This document shows, piece by piece, positions 44,140 to 52,066 of a stretch of 64,000 nt of DNA. Every line of letters starts with the position of its first letter. The stretch's first letter is position 1. The position numbers and the translations under genes were made by a program. Origin of the DNA: JBCFAY01 sp038562375 (GTDB taxonomy: Bacteria; Bacillota; Clostridia; Christensenellales; CAG-138); NCBI GenBank assembly GCA_038562375.1, contig JBCFAY010000009.1:62001-126000 (forward strand), read 5' to 3'. A model generated the notes under the pieces. The model was given only the letters and a program-made list of their open reading frames with translations. It made no database searches and was not told where the DNA came from.

Positions 44140-44856
44140 ATGGTAGAGGATGCTAAGATAAGAATTTTAGGCATAAGCGGAAGCCCGAGAAAAGGCGCCA
44201 CTTCCATGGCTATGCAGCTTTGCCTGAACGCCGCGGCCGAGGTGGAAGGCGTGGAAACGATTCTTGTTGATTTGGCGGGAAAACAAATCAATTGCTGCTG
44301 TAACTGCAATTTGTGCGCGTACCTGCAAACGCCGCATTGCCCCGCTTTCCAGGATGATTTTCAAGATGAACATCTTGACTTGTACTGCAAGGCGGACGGC
44401 ATCATTCTTGCTTCCCCGGTATATCTGATGAATCCTACGGGTTTAATCGCGAATTTCATGTCGCGAATGCGGGCGATCAACAGGCTCTCGCGGCGCGGAG
44501 CTTTCAGCATGCGGGTCGGCGGAAGCATCGCGGTGGGCGGTATGCGCAACGGCGGGCAGGACATGGTACTTGCTTCCTTAAACGCCATGCTGCAAACCTC
44601 TCAGAACCTGATCGTGGGCGGAGGCGTGCACTTTTATAACGGCGCGGCGGTCTGGTCCAACAACGAAAAGAAATTTACCGACGAAAAAGGCTCGTTGGAA
44701 CTGGCGATACTGGGGCGGAGGGTTGCCTACAGCGCCAAAGCGATCAAAGCCGGCTTACTGCAGTTTAAAAATGAGCTGTCCGCGTGCAATTACTCGGGAT
44801 TTCACTCGAACGATCAGCTGGATGAGGCATTTAAGGAAATCCAGCTCAACGCCTAA
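44140..44856 (+). CDS. Iron-sulfur flavoprotein / NADPH-dependent FMN reductase family (Isf-like)
   Basis: A 238-residue flavodoxin-like protein with the FMN phosphate loop GISGSPRKGATS (11-22) and SPVYLMNPTGLIANFMSRM. A compact Cys motif, C53-x2-C56-x2-C59-x7-C67, is the [4Fe-4S] site of Isf from Methanosarcina and relatives. It would carry electrons between ferredoxin or a reduced pterin and an acceptor. The start ATG 44140 has AAAGGA ten bases upstream. It follows the lipoprotein gene and faces the RpiR gene. Confidence 0.82.
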   Translation: MVEDAKIRILGISGSPRKGATSMAMQLCLNAAAEVEGVETILVDLAGKQINCCCNCNLCAYLQTPHCPAFQDDFQDEHLDLYCKADGIILASPVYLMNPTGLIANFMSRMRAINRLSRRGAFSMRVGGSIAVGGMRNGGQDMVLASLNAMLQTSQNLIVGGGVHFYNGAAVWSNNEKKFTDEKGSLELAILGRRVAYSAKAIKAGLLQFKNELSACNYSGFHSNDQLDEAFKEIQLNA

Positions 44857-44871
44857 TCTGCGCATATCGGA

Positions 44872-45720
44872 TCAGCCTTTATGGGTGATTTTAACAAACC
44901 GCTCGAAGACGGAGTCCATTTCAGCGCGTTTGGCCGCAAACCGCTCGGGATCGCGATTGGACACAGCCTGTATGAGCACATTGACAATAAACATGGTCGC
45001 AGTCAAGGAGATCTCGGCTCCGTCGATGCAGGCTTGAAACGTAATATCGCTCAAGGATGCCACAAGGTTGCGATGGCTGTCGCAAATGGATATGATTTTG
45101 CAGCCTTTCTCTCTCGCAAATTGACATACGTTACCCGAAAACGTCTTCCATTGCATCGATGAAATGGCAATGATAAGATCCTGTTCATCCCAATTGCGCA
45201 GCATGTCGAAGCTGGAATCAAATCCCGGAGTCAGCAGGGTCACATTCTCCAAAAGCTGATTCAGGATCATCTGCAGCACGACCGCGGGGCCGACGCTGAC
45301 GCGGGTGGCGGCCACACCGATGCGGCGGGCGCTGAGGATATGGTCGGCGGCAGCTTCGATCATCTCATTGGTGATGCTTTTATAGGTTTCCGCCAGATTT
45401 TCAAGATCCAGCTTATAAACCGAGTCGATCAGAGAACCGCTGTTGGTATCGGATTGCACAAAATTCTGGAACCGCTGGGTGAGGCTCAGCTTTGATTCAA
45501 CTTCCTTCTGCAAATCCCGCTGCATCTGCTTATAGCCGCTGTAGCCGAAGGTGGATACAAAGCGGATGATGGATGATTCGCTTATTCCGATACGTTCTGC
45601 AATATGGGCAGCGCTACGCCAAGATACCTCTTCGAGGTTTGCAAAGATATAATCTGCAATTCTTCTCTGAACTTTGCTCAGATTAGGGTATTCTGCAGAA
45701 ATACGCTTTATTATCGCCAT
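44872..45720 (-). CDS. MurR/RpiR-family transcriptional regulator
   Basis: A 282-residue regulator: an N-terminal RpiR helix-turn-helix (1-77, with SKVQRRIADYIF and IGISESSIIRFVSTFGYSGYKQMQ) and a C-terminal SIS domain (~125-260) that usually binds phosphosugars, though here AATRVSVGPAVVLQMIL leaves the ligand open. Start ATG 45720 has AAGGAG nine bases upstream. It sits between the importer/flavoprotein genes and the Mch-like genes, so it is the likely local regulator of both. Confidence 0.9.
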   Translation of the reverse strand: MAIIKRISAEYPNLSKVQRRIADYIFANLEEVSWRSAAHIAERIGISESSIIRFVSTFGYSGYKQMQRDLQKEVESKLSLTQRFQNFVQSDTNSGSLIDSVYKLDLENLAETYKSITNEMIEAAADHILSARRIGVAATRVSVGPAVVLQMILNQLLENVTLLTPGFDSSFDMLRNWDEQDLIIAISSMQWKTFSGNVCQFAREKGCKIISICDSHRNLVASLSDITFQACIDGAEISLTATMFIVNVLIQAVSNRDPERFAAKRAEMDSVFERFVKITHKG

Positions 45721-46029
45721 AGGTACTGCTCCTTATCGAAAAGTGAACGGATTAATATTTGTTTCATCTTAGGTGAATTTGATGAATATTGCAATAAAAA
45801 TTCAAAAAAAAGAGTATTAAGGATTATTTCAGTCACCGGCGGCCAATAACCGCAACCGTACCGCAAGATGTGTTGACGAAAAACCCGATATTATCCGCAA
45901 ATTCTGAAGTTCCGCCGCCGTTTTTGCATCGGTGCTTTCATCGTTAATGCGCGTTCAAACCCATTCCACATCTGCGACAACAGCTTGAGATTTGCTGGAT
46001 ACGTAAAGAAAACATGAGGAGGAATGAAC
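45721..46029. other. Divergent intergenic region before the Mch-like operon
   Basis: About 310 bases, AT-rich in the first 120. An inverted repeat TTCATC (12 bases apart) GATGAA around 45762-45785 could be an operator. No full promoter match was convincing, although TTGACG occurs at 45874-45879. Confidence 0.4.
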
Positions 46030-47022
46030 TTGGCAAACAAATTAATCGGCTTTAGCGTAAACGAAGAAGCGATCGAAATCGCGAAGCGCCTGGTAATCCC
46101 CCGCCAGGAGGAGCTTGGGATTCATTGCTTCCGCCAAAACAACGGCTGCCACATCATCGATATGGGCGTAAACGCCCGGGGCGGTTGGCGCGCGGGCAAA
46201 TACTACGTGGAGATGGCTTTGGGCGGGTTAGGCGAGCTTCGATATACGCAAAAAAATTATGCCGGATACTCCATGCCGGCCGTCGCGGTATTCGTGGATT
46301 TCCCGGACGTCGCCGAGATGAGCAGCCATGTCTCTTCCTGCCGGTTTATTTATCAGGGGAAAGAGATCACGTTTTCCGGGCCGATCCGCGCGAAGCGCCC
46401 CGACCGGTTTTCAAAATTCATCCCCTATTTTGACGATACGCAGCAGGTGCTTGCCTCCTATCAGATCGACAGCATACCCACCGAGGATCTGACGGACACC
46501 CTTGCCAAAGAGGCCGGAATAAGCCCGGAGAATCTGTATGTTTTGGTGGCGAGCACGGGCTCGCTGGTCGGGACCATACAGGTATGCGCAAGGAATGTGG
46601 AACAGGCTTATCCGACGCTGTTCGTGAATCAATTCGATTTGCAGGCGATCAAGTACGCCTGCGGCATTACGCCGCTGGTATCGGTCGTTCAGGATGAGAT
46701 GGAAGCTTACGGCCGTGTAAACGATTGCCTCATCTATGGCCAGGAAACGCTGCTGTACGTCGATTGCGAGGATGAGCAGATAACATCGATCCTGCCGCTG
46801 ATCACGATGGATCAAGAGCGCAATAAGGATGTGTACGCCATGCCGTTTCGGCAGATCTTCGCCAAATGCAACAACGACTGGTGCCAAGTGCCGAGGCACT
46901 GGGACGCTCCCAATAAACTGAATTTCTATAATCTGAGAACAAACCGCTATTTTACCGCGGGAACCCAGTGCGACGCCGTGCTTATGAGCAGCTTTTGGGG
47001 TGAGAAAGGAGAAATAATATGA
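46030..47022 (+). CDS. Homologue of methenyl-tetrahydromethanopterin cyclohydrolase (Mch-like), full length
   Basis: Read by eye, this 330-residue protein follows archaeal Mch along its length: GVNARGGWRAGKYYVEMALGG near 46-66, a VASTGSLVGTIQ block, GRVNDCLIYG, and the C-terminal YFTAGTQ. Archaeal Mch hydrolyses methenyl-H4MPT in one-carbon metabolism. Arg188 and Glu191 (ARNVE) match the Arg/Glu pair described as essential in Archaeoglobus Mch (R183/E186), so it may be active. TTG 46030 is preferred as start because AGGAGGA ends six bases before it; ATG 46024 is too close. The gene overlaps the next by four bases. No other H4MPT-pathway gene is present. Confidence 0.75.
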   Translation: MANKLIGFSVNEEAIEIAKRLVIPRQEELGIHCFRQNNGCHIIDMGVNARGGWRAGKYYVEMALGGLGELRYTQKNYAGYSMPAVAVFVDFPDVAEMSSHVSSCRFIYQGKEITFSGPIRAKRPDRFSKFIPYFDDTQQVLASYQIDSIPTEDLTDTLAKEAGISPENLYVLVASTGSLVGTIQVCARNVEQAYPTLFVNQFDLQAIKYACGITPLVSVVQDEMEAYGRVNDCLIYGQETLLYVDCEDEQITSILPLITMDQERNKDVYAMPFRQIFAKCNNDWCQVPRHWDAPNKLNFYNLRTNRYFTAGTQCDAVLMSSFWGEKGEII

Positions 47023-47735
47023 TAAACATACAAAAAGGCCGCGAGGATTGGTTCAATAGGCTCATCGAAAAAAGAATCCCCTGCGGATGCGTTTGCGTTG
47101 CGCAGGCGGACGGAGCAATTGCGGTGGACGCCGGAGTCAATTGCCCCGGAGGTTGGCGCGCGGGCAGATACCTGTTAAATATGCTGATCGCAGACCTCGG
47201 CGAAGTGGTGCTTGAAAGCATGACGATCGGGGCGCAAACGCTGCCCATGATAGCCTTATACCTTGATCATCCGGCGGCGGTTTTCCGGCACTATCTGCAT
47301 GGGGAGGAAGACTATTCCTATCAGCGGGCGCAAGCAATGCCCGTGGGCAGTTTAACGAAGAACAGCGTGATCGCCGCCCATAACAGCCTCGTGGATTATA
47401 TCTATACCGCCGGTAAGGCATTGCCGCTGCTCATCGAGTTCGCGTACAACAACGGGCTCGATCCGGAATGCATGCACTGGGGCTATGGCCGTACGCCGAT
47501 CCTGTATAAAGGCCGCACGGAAGAGGAAACCGAACGGGATAAAGACGTTATGCGAGCCTGCGGCTCAATTGCGGGGCTTTGGGTAAAATCCGAGGATGAT
47601 CGTCTCCGCAAGATTTGCAGAGCTTGGAACGGCTTAGGTCAGATCCGCCTTCACAATATACTCTCGGGCAACACCTTTGTCGCGGGTTCCGTAGACGAAG
47701 ATCAATTGCTCGCCCACCTGAGGCAGGCCGACTGA
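47019..47735 (+). CDS. Mch-like paralogue, internally shortened, probably non-catalytic
   Basis: A 238-residue protein that shares the N-terminal block (VDAGVNCPGGWRAGRYLLNML) and the C-terminal half-domain (IRLHNILSGNTFVAGS) with the Mch-like protein encoded upstream. It lacks the central ~95 residues that carry the Arg/Glu pair. It may be a partner of the longer protein or bind pterin without catalysis. It is translationally coupled (ATGA overlap, GGAG upstream). Gene duplication followed by deletion is the simplest origin. Confidence 0.7.
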   Translation: MINIQKGREDWFNRLIEKRIPCGCVCVAQADGAIAVDAGVNCPGGWRAGRYLLNMLIADLGEVVLESMTIGAQTLPMIALYLDHPAAVFRHYLHGEEDYSYQRAQAMPVGSLTKNSVIAAHNSLVDYIYTAGKALPLLIEFAYNNGLDPECMHWGYGRTPILYKGRTEEETERDKDVMRACGSIAGLWVKSEDDRLRKICRAWNGLGQIRLHNILSGNTFVAGSVDEDQLLAHLRQAD

Positions 47736-47796
47736 CCGTCTTACTTGCCTCTACTATTAAACCATCACAAGGTCTTTTTTGAAAAGGGAGGGTCAT

Positions 47797-48189
47797 ATGG
47801 AAAAATCGGAGCGATACCGGCGGGGACTGGAAAAATCCTATGAGTTTATGGGGCATAAGGATAACGGTAATGTCGACGCGTTGGGAGACCTTGGTCACTA
47901 TATCATGGAGTTTGTGTTTGGGGATATCTACAGCCGAGAGGGCTTACCCCTGCGCGATCGTCGTATTGTGGCGCTTTCCATGCTTGCCGTCACCGGCAGT
48001 ACGCGGCAGTTAAAGGATCACATAAAATTCGCGCTCAATGCCGGATTTTCACCGAAGGAACTTGAAGAGATCATGATCATGGCCACTGTCTATGGAGGAT
48101 GCCCGACCGGATGGTCCGCCGTGAGCGCCTTTTACGAATCGCTCAAGGAATGGGAGGCTGCCCCCCGGTCGCCAGATGGAGCTGAATAA
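47797..48189 (+). CDS. Carboxymuconolactone-decarboxylase-family protein
   Basis: A 130-residue all-helical protein of the CMD/AhpD family, with YSREGLPLRDRRIVALSMLAVTG and HIKFALNAGFSPKELEEI. The AhpD CxxC is absent; only one cysteine is left near GGCPTGW, so it is not a peroxidase partner of the usual kind and could be a decarboxylase or lactonase. ATG 47797 has GGGAGGG upstream. It is probably the last gene of the Mch-like unit, 60 bases after it. Confidence 0.82.
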   Translation: MEKSERYRRGLEKSYEFMGHKDNGNVDALGDLGHYIMEFVFGDIYSREGLPLRDRRIVALSMLAVTGSTRQLKDHIKFALNAGFSPKELEEIMIMATVYGGCPTGWSAVSAFYESLKEWEAAPRSPDGAE

Positions 48190-48404
48190 ATCCCTCTGCC
48201 GACTTTGTGCACATTGGGTTTAGCAGGCGGATAGTAGGTATCTGTGGGTATGTAGATAACACGAAGCGTTATCCGTATAGCCAAAGGCCGTGCTTGCCCG
48301 GCACTTTGTATCCCGATTTAGCTGCCCATGTCACATTTGCCACCATTTTGGTCCTGTTTGATGAAGCCTTTCAAATACGGCACGATAGAAGCAAGCATAT
48401 GCCT

Positions 48405-48441
48405 AAAACCGCCAGATTGCACGTATCCGGCGGTTTTATTC
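48405..48441 (+). terminator. Terminator of the Mch-like operon
   Basis: AAAACCGCC/GGCGGTTTT with an inner GAT/ATC forms a strong stem followed by ATTCTC, with the U-run in the 3' arm. Confidence 0.72.
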
Positions 48442-48612
48442 TCTCAAAAAGGAGGGAAAATTAATTTCAATCTATTGAAGCGCATTGTGCTTTCGAAACA
48501 AACCGTTTTTTGCGTAGCCGTTTCCAAGATCATCTATGTGGTCACGCGTGAAATGCCGGTGGGCTTGTTGATTCCATACGGGCCGCTCCTTGGCCTCCGC
48601 GCCGTTCCGGCG

Positions 48613-48641
48613 TTGACGGGGCGATAAAAAGAGTATATAAT
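48613..48641 (+). promoter_or_regulatory. Promoter of the apbE-rnf operon
   Basis: TTGACG (48613-48618) and a perfect TATAAT (48636-48641) are 17 bases apart, with about 75 bases of leader before apbE. Confidence 0.8.
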
Positions 48642-48721
48642 TGCAGAAATTGGCGTTCGACAAAAAGCGTAAAACATCCGGAGTATACAAGCCCGGAATA
48701 TATGGATCCGGAGTATACGAT

Positions 48722-49732
48722 ATGAAACGATTTTCCGCCGCATTGCTGCTGCTCTGCACGGCATGTGCGCTCCTATCATCTGGTTGTTCCGGGAGGGATG
48801 CGGCCGGGCATTCCACCGATTTTTTTGCAATGAATACGGCCATGACCATGGAAGCTTACGGCGATGGTGCAGAAGCCGGTTTGAGCGTTGCCGAATCTGA
48901 GATCAACTGTTTGGACGCCCTGTGGTCCGTTGGAAATTCCGGCAGCGAGATTGTCCGCATCAATGCTAAGGGCGGCGAACTTTGTGATGATACCCTTGCG
49001 ATATTAAAGGAAGCGCTGGAAATATACAGTATTACGGACGGCGCGTTTGATATCACCGTATATCCCCTCATGAAGCAATGGGGGTTCTACTCCGGCGAAT
49101 ACAAGGTAATGACCGGCGGGGAACTGTCGGAACTGCTCCGCCTCGTGGGCAGCGACAAACTCACGCTGAACGGCAACAGCCTGACCTTCGGCGAACCCGG
49201 GATGGGCATCGACTTCGGAGGCATAGCCAAGGGCTACGCCTCCGATAGGGCGATCCAAATATTTGCCGAAAACGGCGTTGAATCGGCGATCGTTTCGCTG
49301 GGCGGCAACATTCAGGTGCTTGGAACAAAGCCGGACGGCACACCCTGGCGCATCGCGATCCGCAACCCCGTGGACGAAAACGTCCCGATCGGCATCGTAA
49401 GCGTTACGGACAAAGCCGTTATTACCTCCGGCGGCTACGAGCGGTACTTTGAGAAGGACGGCAAGACGTACCACCATATTTTGGACCCCAAGACGGGAAC
49501 CCCGGCACAAAGCGGACTTTCCTCCGTGACGATCGTCTGCGGCCGGGGGGTGCTGGCCGATGGGCTGTCGACGGCGCTTTTCGTGATGGGCAAGGAAAAA
49601 GCCCTGGAGTTCTGGCGCGGTAAAGCCGATCTGTTCGACGCAGTTCTTGTTACGGACGCGGGCGAGATCTCCATCACCGCCGGACTTGACGGGTTCTTTT
49701 CATCGGATTTTGATTTCGAGGTCATCCGATGA
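48722..49732 (+). CDS. apbE: FMN transferase ApbE, lipoprotein
   Basis: ApbE transfers FMN from FAD to a threonine of target proteins; here RnfD and RnfG are the likely targets. The 336-residue protein has a signal peptide with lipobox LSSGC22, and the core motifs DFGGIAKGYASDRA, SLGGNIQVLG and SGGYERYF. The start ATG 48722 is set by GGAG eight bases upstream; a more 5' start would lie inside the promoter. It is the first gene of the rnf unit and overlaps the next gene by four bases. Confidence 0.93.
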   Translation: MKRFSAALLLLCTACALLSSGCSGRDAAGHSTDFFAMNTAMTMEAYGDGAEAGLSVAESEINCLDALWSVGNSGSEIVRINAKGGELCDDTLAILKEALEIYSITDGAFDITVYPLMKQWGFYSGEYKVMTGGELSELLRLVGSDKLTLNGNSLTFGEPGMGIDFGGIAKGYASDRAIQIFAENGVESAIVSLGGNIQVLGTKPDGTPWRIAIRNPVDENVPIGIVSVTDKAVITSGGYERYFEKDGKTYHHILDPKTGTPAQSGLSSVTIVCGRGVLADGLSTALFVMGKEKALEFWRGKADLFDAVLVTDAGEISITAGLDGFFSSDFDFEVIR

Positions 49733-50106
49733 AAACGCGGTACTGGATCCTGTTGTTTCTTGCCGTGCTTCTGCTTTGTGCAGCGGCCGCATGGCATATT
49801 GAAAATACCAAACCAAGCGAAGCTTTGGCGGGCGTTTACCAGAACGGGCGGCTTGTGCGCACTGTGGATTTATCGGCCGTGACCGAACCTTACGATATTG
49901 TCTTGACCGAGGCAGGCTCCTGCGACGTGCGCGTAGAACCGGGAAAGATCTATATCTTATCCTCTACGTGCCCGGATCAGCTTTGCGTAAAGCACGGCCC
50001 GTTGGGCGGCGGGCTGCCGGTAGCCTGTCTTCCGAACAAGGTGGTCATTCGCTGGCTGTCGGAGACGGACAAAGGATACGACGCCATGACCGACGCCGTC
50101 AATTAA
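49729..50106 (+). CDS. NusG domain II-containing membrane-anchored protein
   Basis: A 125-residue protein with one N-terminal membrane helix (~4-22) and an extracytoplasmic NusG-II beta domain (~35-125), including SSTCPDQLCVKHGPLGG with two cysteines (about 84 and 89). Such proteins are regularly encoded next to apbE and rnf genes in Firmicutes. The role is not known, perhaps a structural or electron-transfer part of the complex. Start overlaps apbE stop. Confidence 0.88.
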   Translation: MKTRYWILLFLAVLLLCAAAAWHIENTKPSEALAGVYQNGRLVRTVDLSAVTEPYDIVLTEAGSCDVRVEPGKIYILSSTCPDQLCVKHGPLGGGLPVACLPNKVVIRWLSETDKGYDAMTDAVN

Positions 50107-50119
50107 ACGGGTGAACGCA

Positions 50120-50638
50120 ATGCGCGCAAAAAAAATCACAACGGCGGCCCTTTTGACGGCGGTAGCGCTCATCATATTCATCGTTGAAGCGCAGCTGCCG
50201 CCGCTTTTACCGGTACCGGGCATCAAGCTGGGCCTTTCCAATGTGGTGACGCTGTTTGCCCTTTTTGCCGTGGGGCCCTCCATGGCTTTTTTAGTCCTCA
50301 TAGCGAGGATTGTGCTGGGCGGCCTTTTGACGGGCCAAGTCGTTTCGATGACCTACAGCTTGGCCGGCGGGCTGCTTTCGTTCGTCGTTTGCGCGTGCAT
50401 CTACCGGTTTTTTCCGCGCAATCAGGTGTTCGTCGTGAGCGTTATATCCGCCGTGCTCCACAATGTGGGGCAGATTGCGGTGGCTGCCCTGATGACGTCG
50501 GCAGGGATCTTCGCGTACCTGCCCCTACTGACGGTATCCGGCATCATCACCGGCCTTTTTACCGGCTTGTGCGCGCAATTTGTGCTGACGCGTCAAGGGC
50601 GCTCGGGCGCACCGGGAGCAAAGCGCCCGGGGAAATAA
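50120..50638 (+). CDS. Gx transporter family (heptaprenyl diphosphate synthase component I-like) membrane protein
   Basis: A 172-residue protein with five or so membrane helices and the Gx family features (PGIKLGLSNVVTLFAL and TGQVVSMTYSLAGGLLSF). It resembles ECF-transporter S components. It is often encoded between NusG-II and Rnf genes, where it may import a flavin or quinone precursor, but this is not proven. ATG 50120 is preferred over GTG 50111, since the only purine-rich site (GGGTG) suits it. Confidence 0.82.
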   Translation: MRAKKITTAALLTAVALIIFIVEAQLPPLLPVPGIKLGLSNVVTLFALFAVGPSMAFLVLIARIVLGGLLTGQVVSMTYSLAGGLLSFVVCACIYRFFPRNQVFVVSVISAVLHNVGQIAVAALMTSAGIFAYLPLLTVSGIITGLFTGLCAQFVLTRQGRSGAPGAKRPGK

Positions 50639-50722
50639 AACCGGATCGACGCCGACTCTGTGTATCTCGATTTTCCTGTTGCGAGGAAAGATCTTTAGAA
50701 ACTGTAGAAGGAGAAAAGCGCA

Positions 50723-52066
50723 GTGAAAAGACTTGCAGGAGTGAACCCTCCGCACCACAAGACGACCGCGGACAGCGTCCCCAGGCGCATTCCCGTGCCG
50801 GCTGAGGTAACCCTTCCCATGCTGATGCATATCGGTGCACCGTCAAAGCCTGTGGTCAAACCGGGAGACGAAGTCAAGGTATACCAGCTTATCGCCGAGG
50901 CGGGCGGGTTCGTATCCTCCCCGGTCTATTCCAGCGTCTCCGGGAAGGTCAAGAGCATCGGTTCGGTACGGCTCGCGTCCGGGCAGAACGTCCCCGCGGT
51001 GGTAGTCGAATCCGACGGACTTCAGAGGCCGTACGAGGGGATATCCGCACCGACGGTGACGAATTTACAGGAATTCCTGGCCGCCGTACGCGACAGCGGC
51101 GTTGTGGGATTAGGCGGCGCGGGCTTCCCGACCGCCGTTAAGCTGACGACCGACGATATCAGCCGGTTCGAATACATCATTGTCAACGGCGCAGAATGCG
51201 AGCCCTACGTTACCTCCGATACCCGCACGATGATCGACGATAAGGATCTCGTATGGGAAGGCGTATTGCTGCTGAAGAAATACTTCCACAAGTCCCGGAT
51301 CATCATCGGCATCGAGGATAACAAGCCCGCGTGCATCAAGGGCTTTCAGGAGCTGTGCGCGGGCGCCGAGGGCGTCGAGGTTTTCACGCTGCCCTCGAAA
51401 TACCCGCAAGGCGGCGAAAAAGTCCTGGTCTATCAGACGACCGGCCGGATCGTTCCGGAGGATAAGCTGCCGCTCGACGTGAACACGGTTGTCATCAACT
51501 GCACCACGCTCGCCGTGATCGCACGGTATGTGAAGACCGGCGTGCCGCTCGTGGAAAAATGCGTCACCGTAGACGGTTCCGCCGTAAAGGAGCCCCAGAA
51601 CGTGATCGCGCCGATCGGAACGCCGATCAAAAACCTCTTCGACTTCTGCGGCGGGTTTGTATCCGAACCCAAAAAAATACTCTACGGCGGTCCGATGATG
51701 GGCACCGCGGTTTCGAACCTGGACGAACCGCTGTTAAAAAACAACAACGCCGTTTTGGCGTTCAACGAAAAGGACTCCCAGCTTCCCGAGGAGACGGAAT
51801 GCATCCGCTGCGGCCGCTGCGTCGACCATTGCCCGATGCATCTGATGCCGGTGTTCATCGAGTCCGCGTATAAGCTCAAGAGGGCCGACCTGCTCGAAAG
51901 ACACAAGGTAAACATCTGCATGGAATGCGGCTGCTGCGCGTACGTTTGCCCCGCAAGGCGCCGTCTGGTACAGGTAATGAAGCTCTCCAAGCCCATCCTG
52001 AAGGAATATCTGAGCGAAAAGGCCAAAAAGGCAAAACGGGAAGAAAAGGAGGCGGTAAAGGCATGA
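50723..52066 (+). CDS. rnfC: Rnf complex subunit RnfC
   Basis: The peripheral NADH-binding subunit of the Rnf complex (ferredoxin:NAD+ oxidoreductase, ion pumping). The 447 residues include an N-terminal barrel-sandwich domain, the NADH/FMN region GVVGLGGAGFPTAVK (~130) and two ferredoxin-type clusters, CIRCGRCVDHCP and CMECGCCAYVCP (~365-420). Start GTG 50723 with AAGGAG nine bases upstream. Overlaps rnfD by four bases. Confidence 0.96.
   Translation: MKRLAGVNPPHHKTTADSVPRRIPVPAEVTLPMLMHIGAPSKPVVKPGDEVKVYQLIAEAGGFVSSPVYSSVSGKVKSIGSVRLASGQNVPAVVVESDGLQRPYEGISAPTVTNLQEFLAAVRDSGVVGLGGAGFPTAVKLTTDDISRFEYIIVNGAECEPYVTSDTRTMIDDKDLVWEGVLLLKKYFHKSRIIIGIEDNKPACIKGFQELCAGAEGVEVFTLPSKYPQGGEKVLVYQTTGRIVPEDKLPLDVNTVVINCTTLAVIARYVKTGVPLVEKCVTVDGSAVKEPQNVIAPIGTPIKNLFDFCGGFVSEPKKILYGGPMMGTAVSNLDEPLLKNNNAVLAFNEKDSQLPEETECIRCGRCVDHCPMHLMPVFIESAYKLKRADLLERHKVNICMECGCCAYVCPARRRLVQVMKLSKPILKEYLSEKAKKAKREEKEAVKA

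Larger units (their letters stand above)
48187..48721. other. Intergenic region with terminator and Rnf-operon promoter
   Basis: About 530 bases. The first 215 show nothing I can assign. The terminator of the Mch-like unit is at 48405-48441 and the promoter of the apbE-rnf operon at 48613-48641. The leader contains a direct repeat ATCCGGAGTATAC at 48676-48688 and 48706-48718. Confidence 0.5.

Noticed and set aside
48676..48718. Short tandem repeat ATCCGGAGTATAC before apbE as a regulatory array
   Set aside because: Only two exact copies and one degenerate middle copy; probably chance or leader duplication around the ribosome site.
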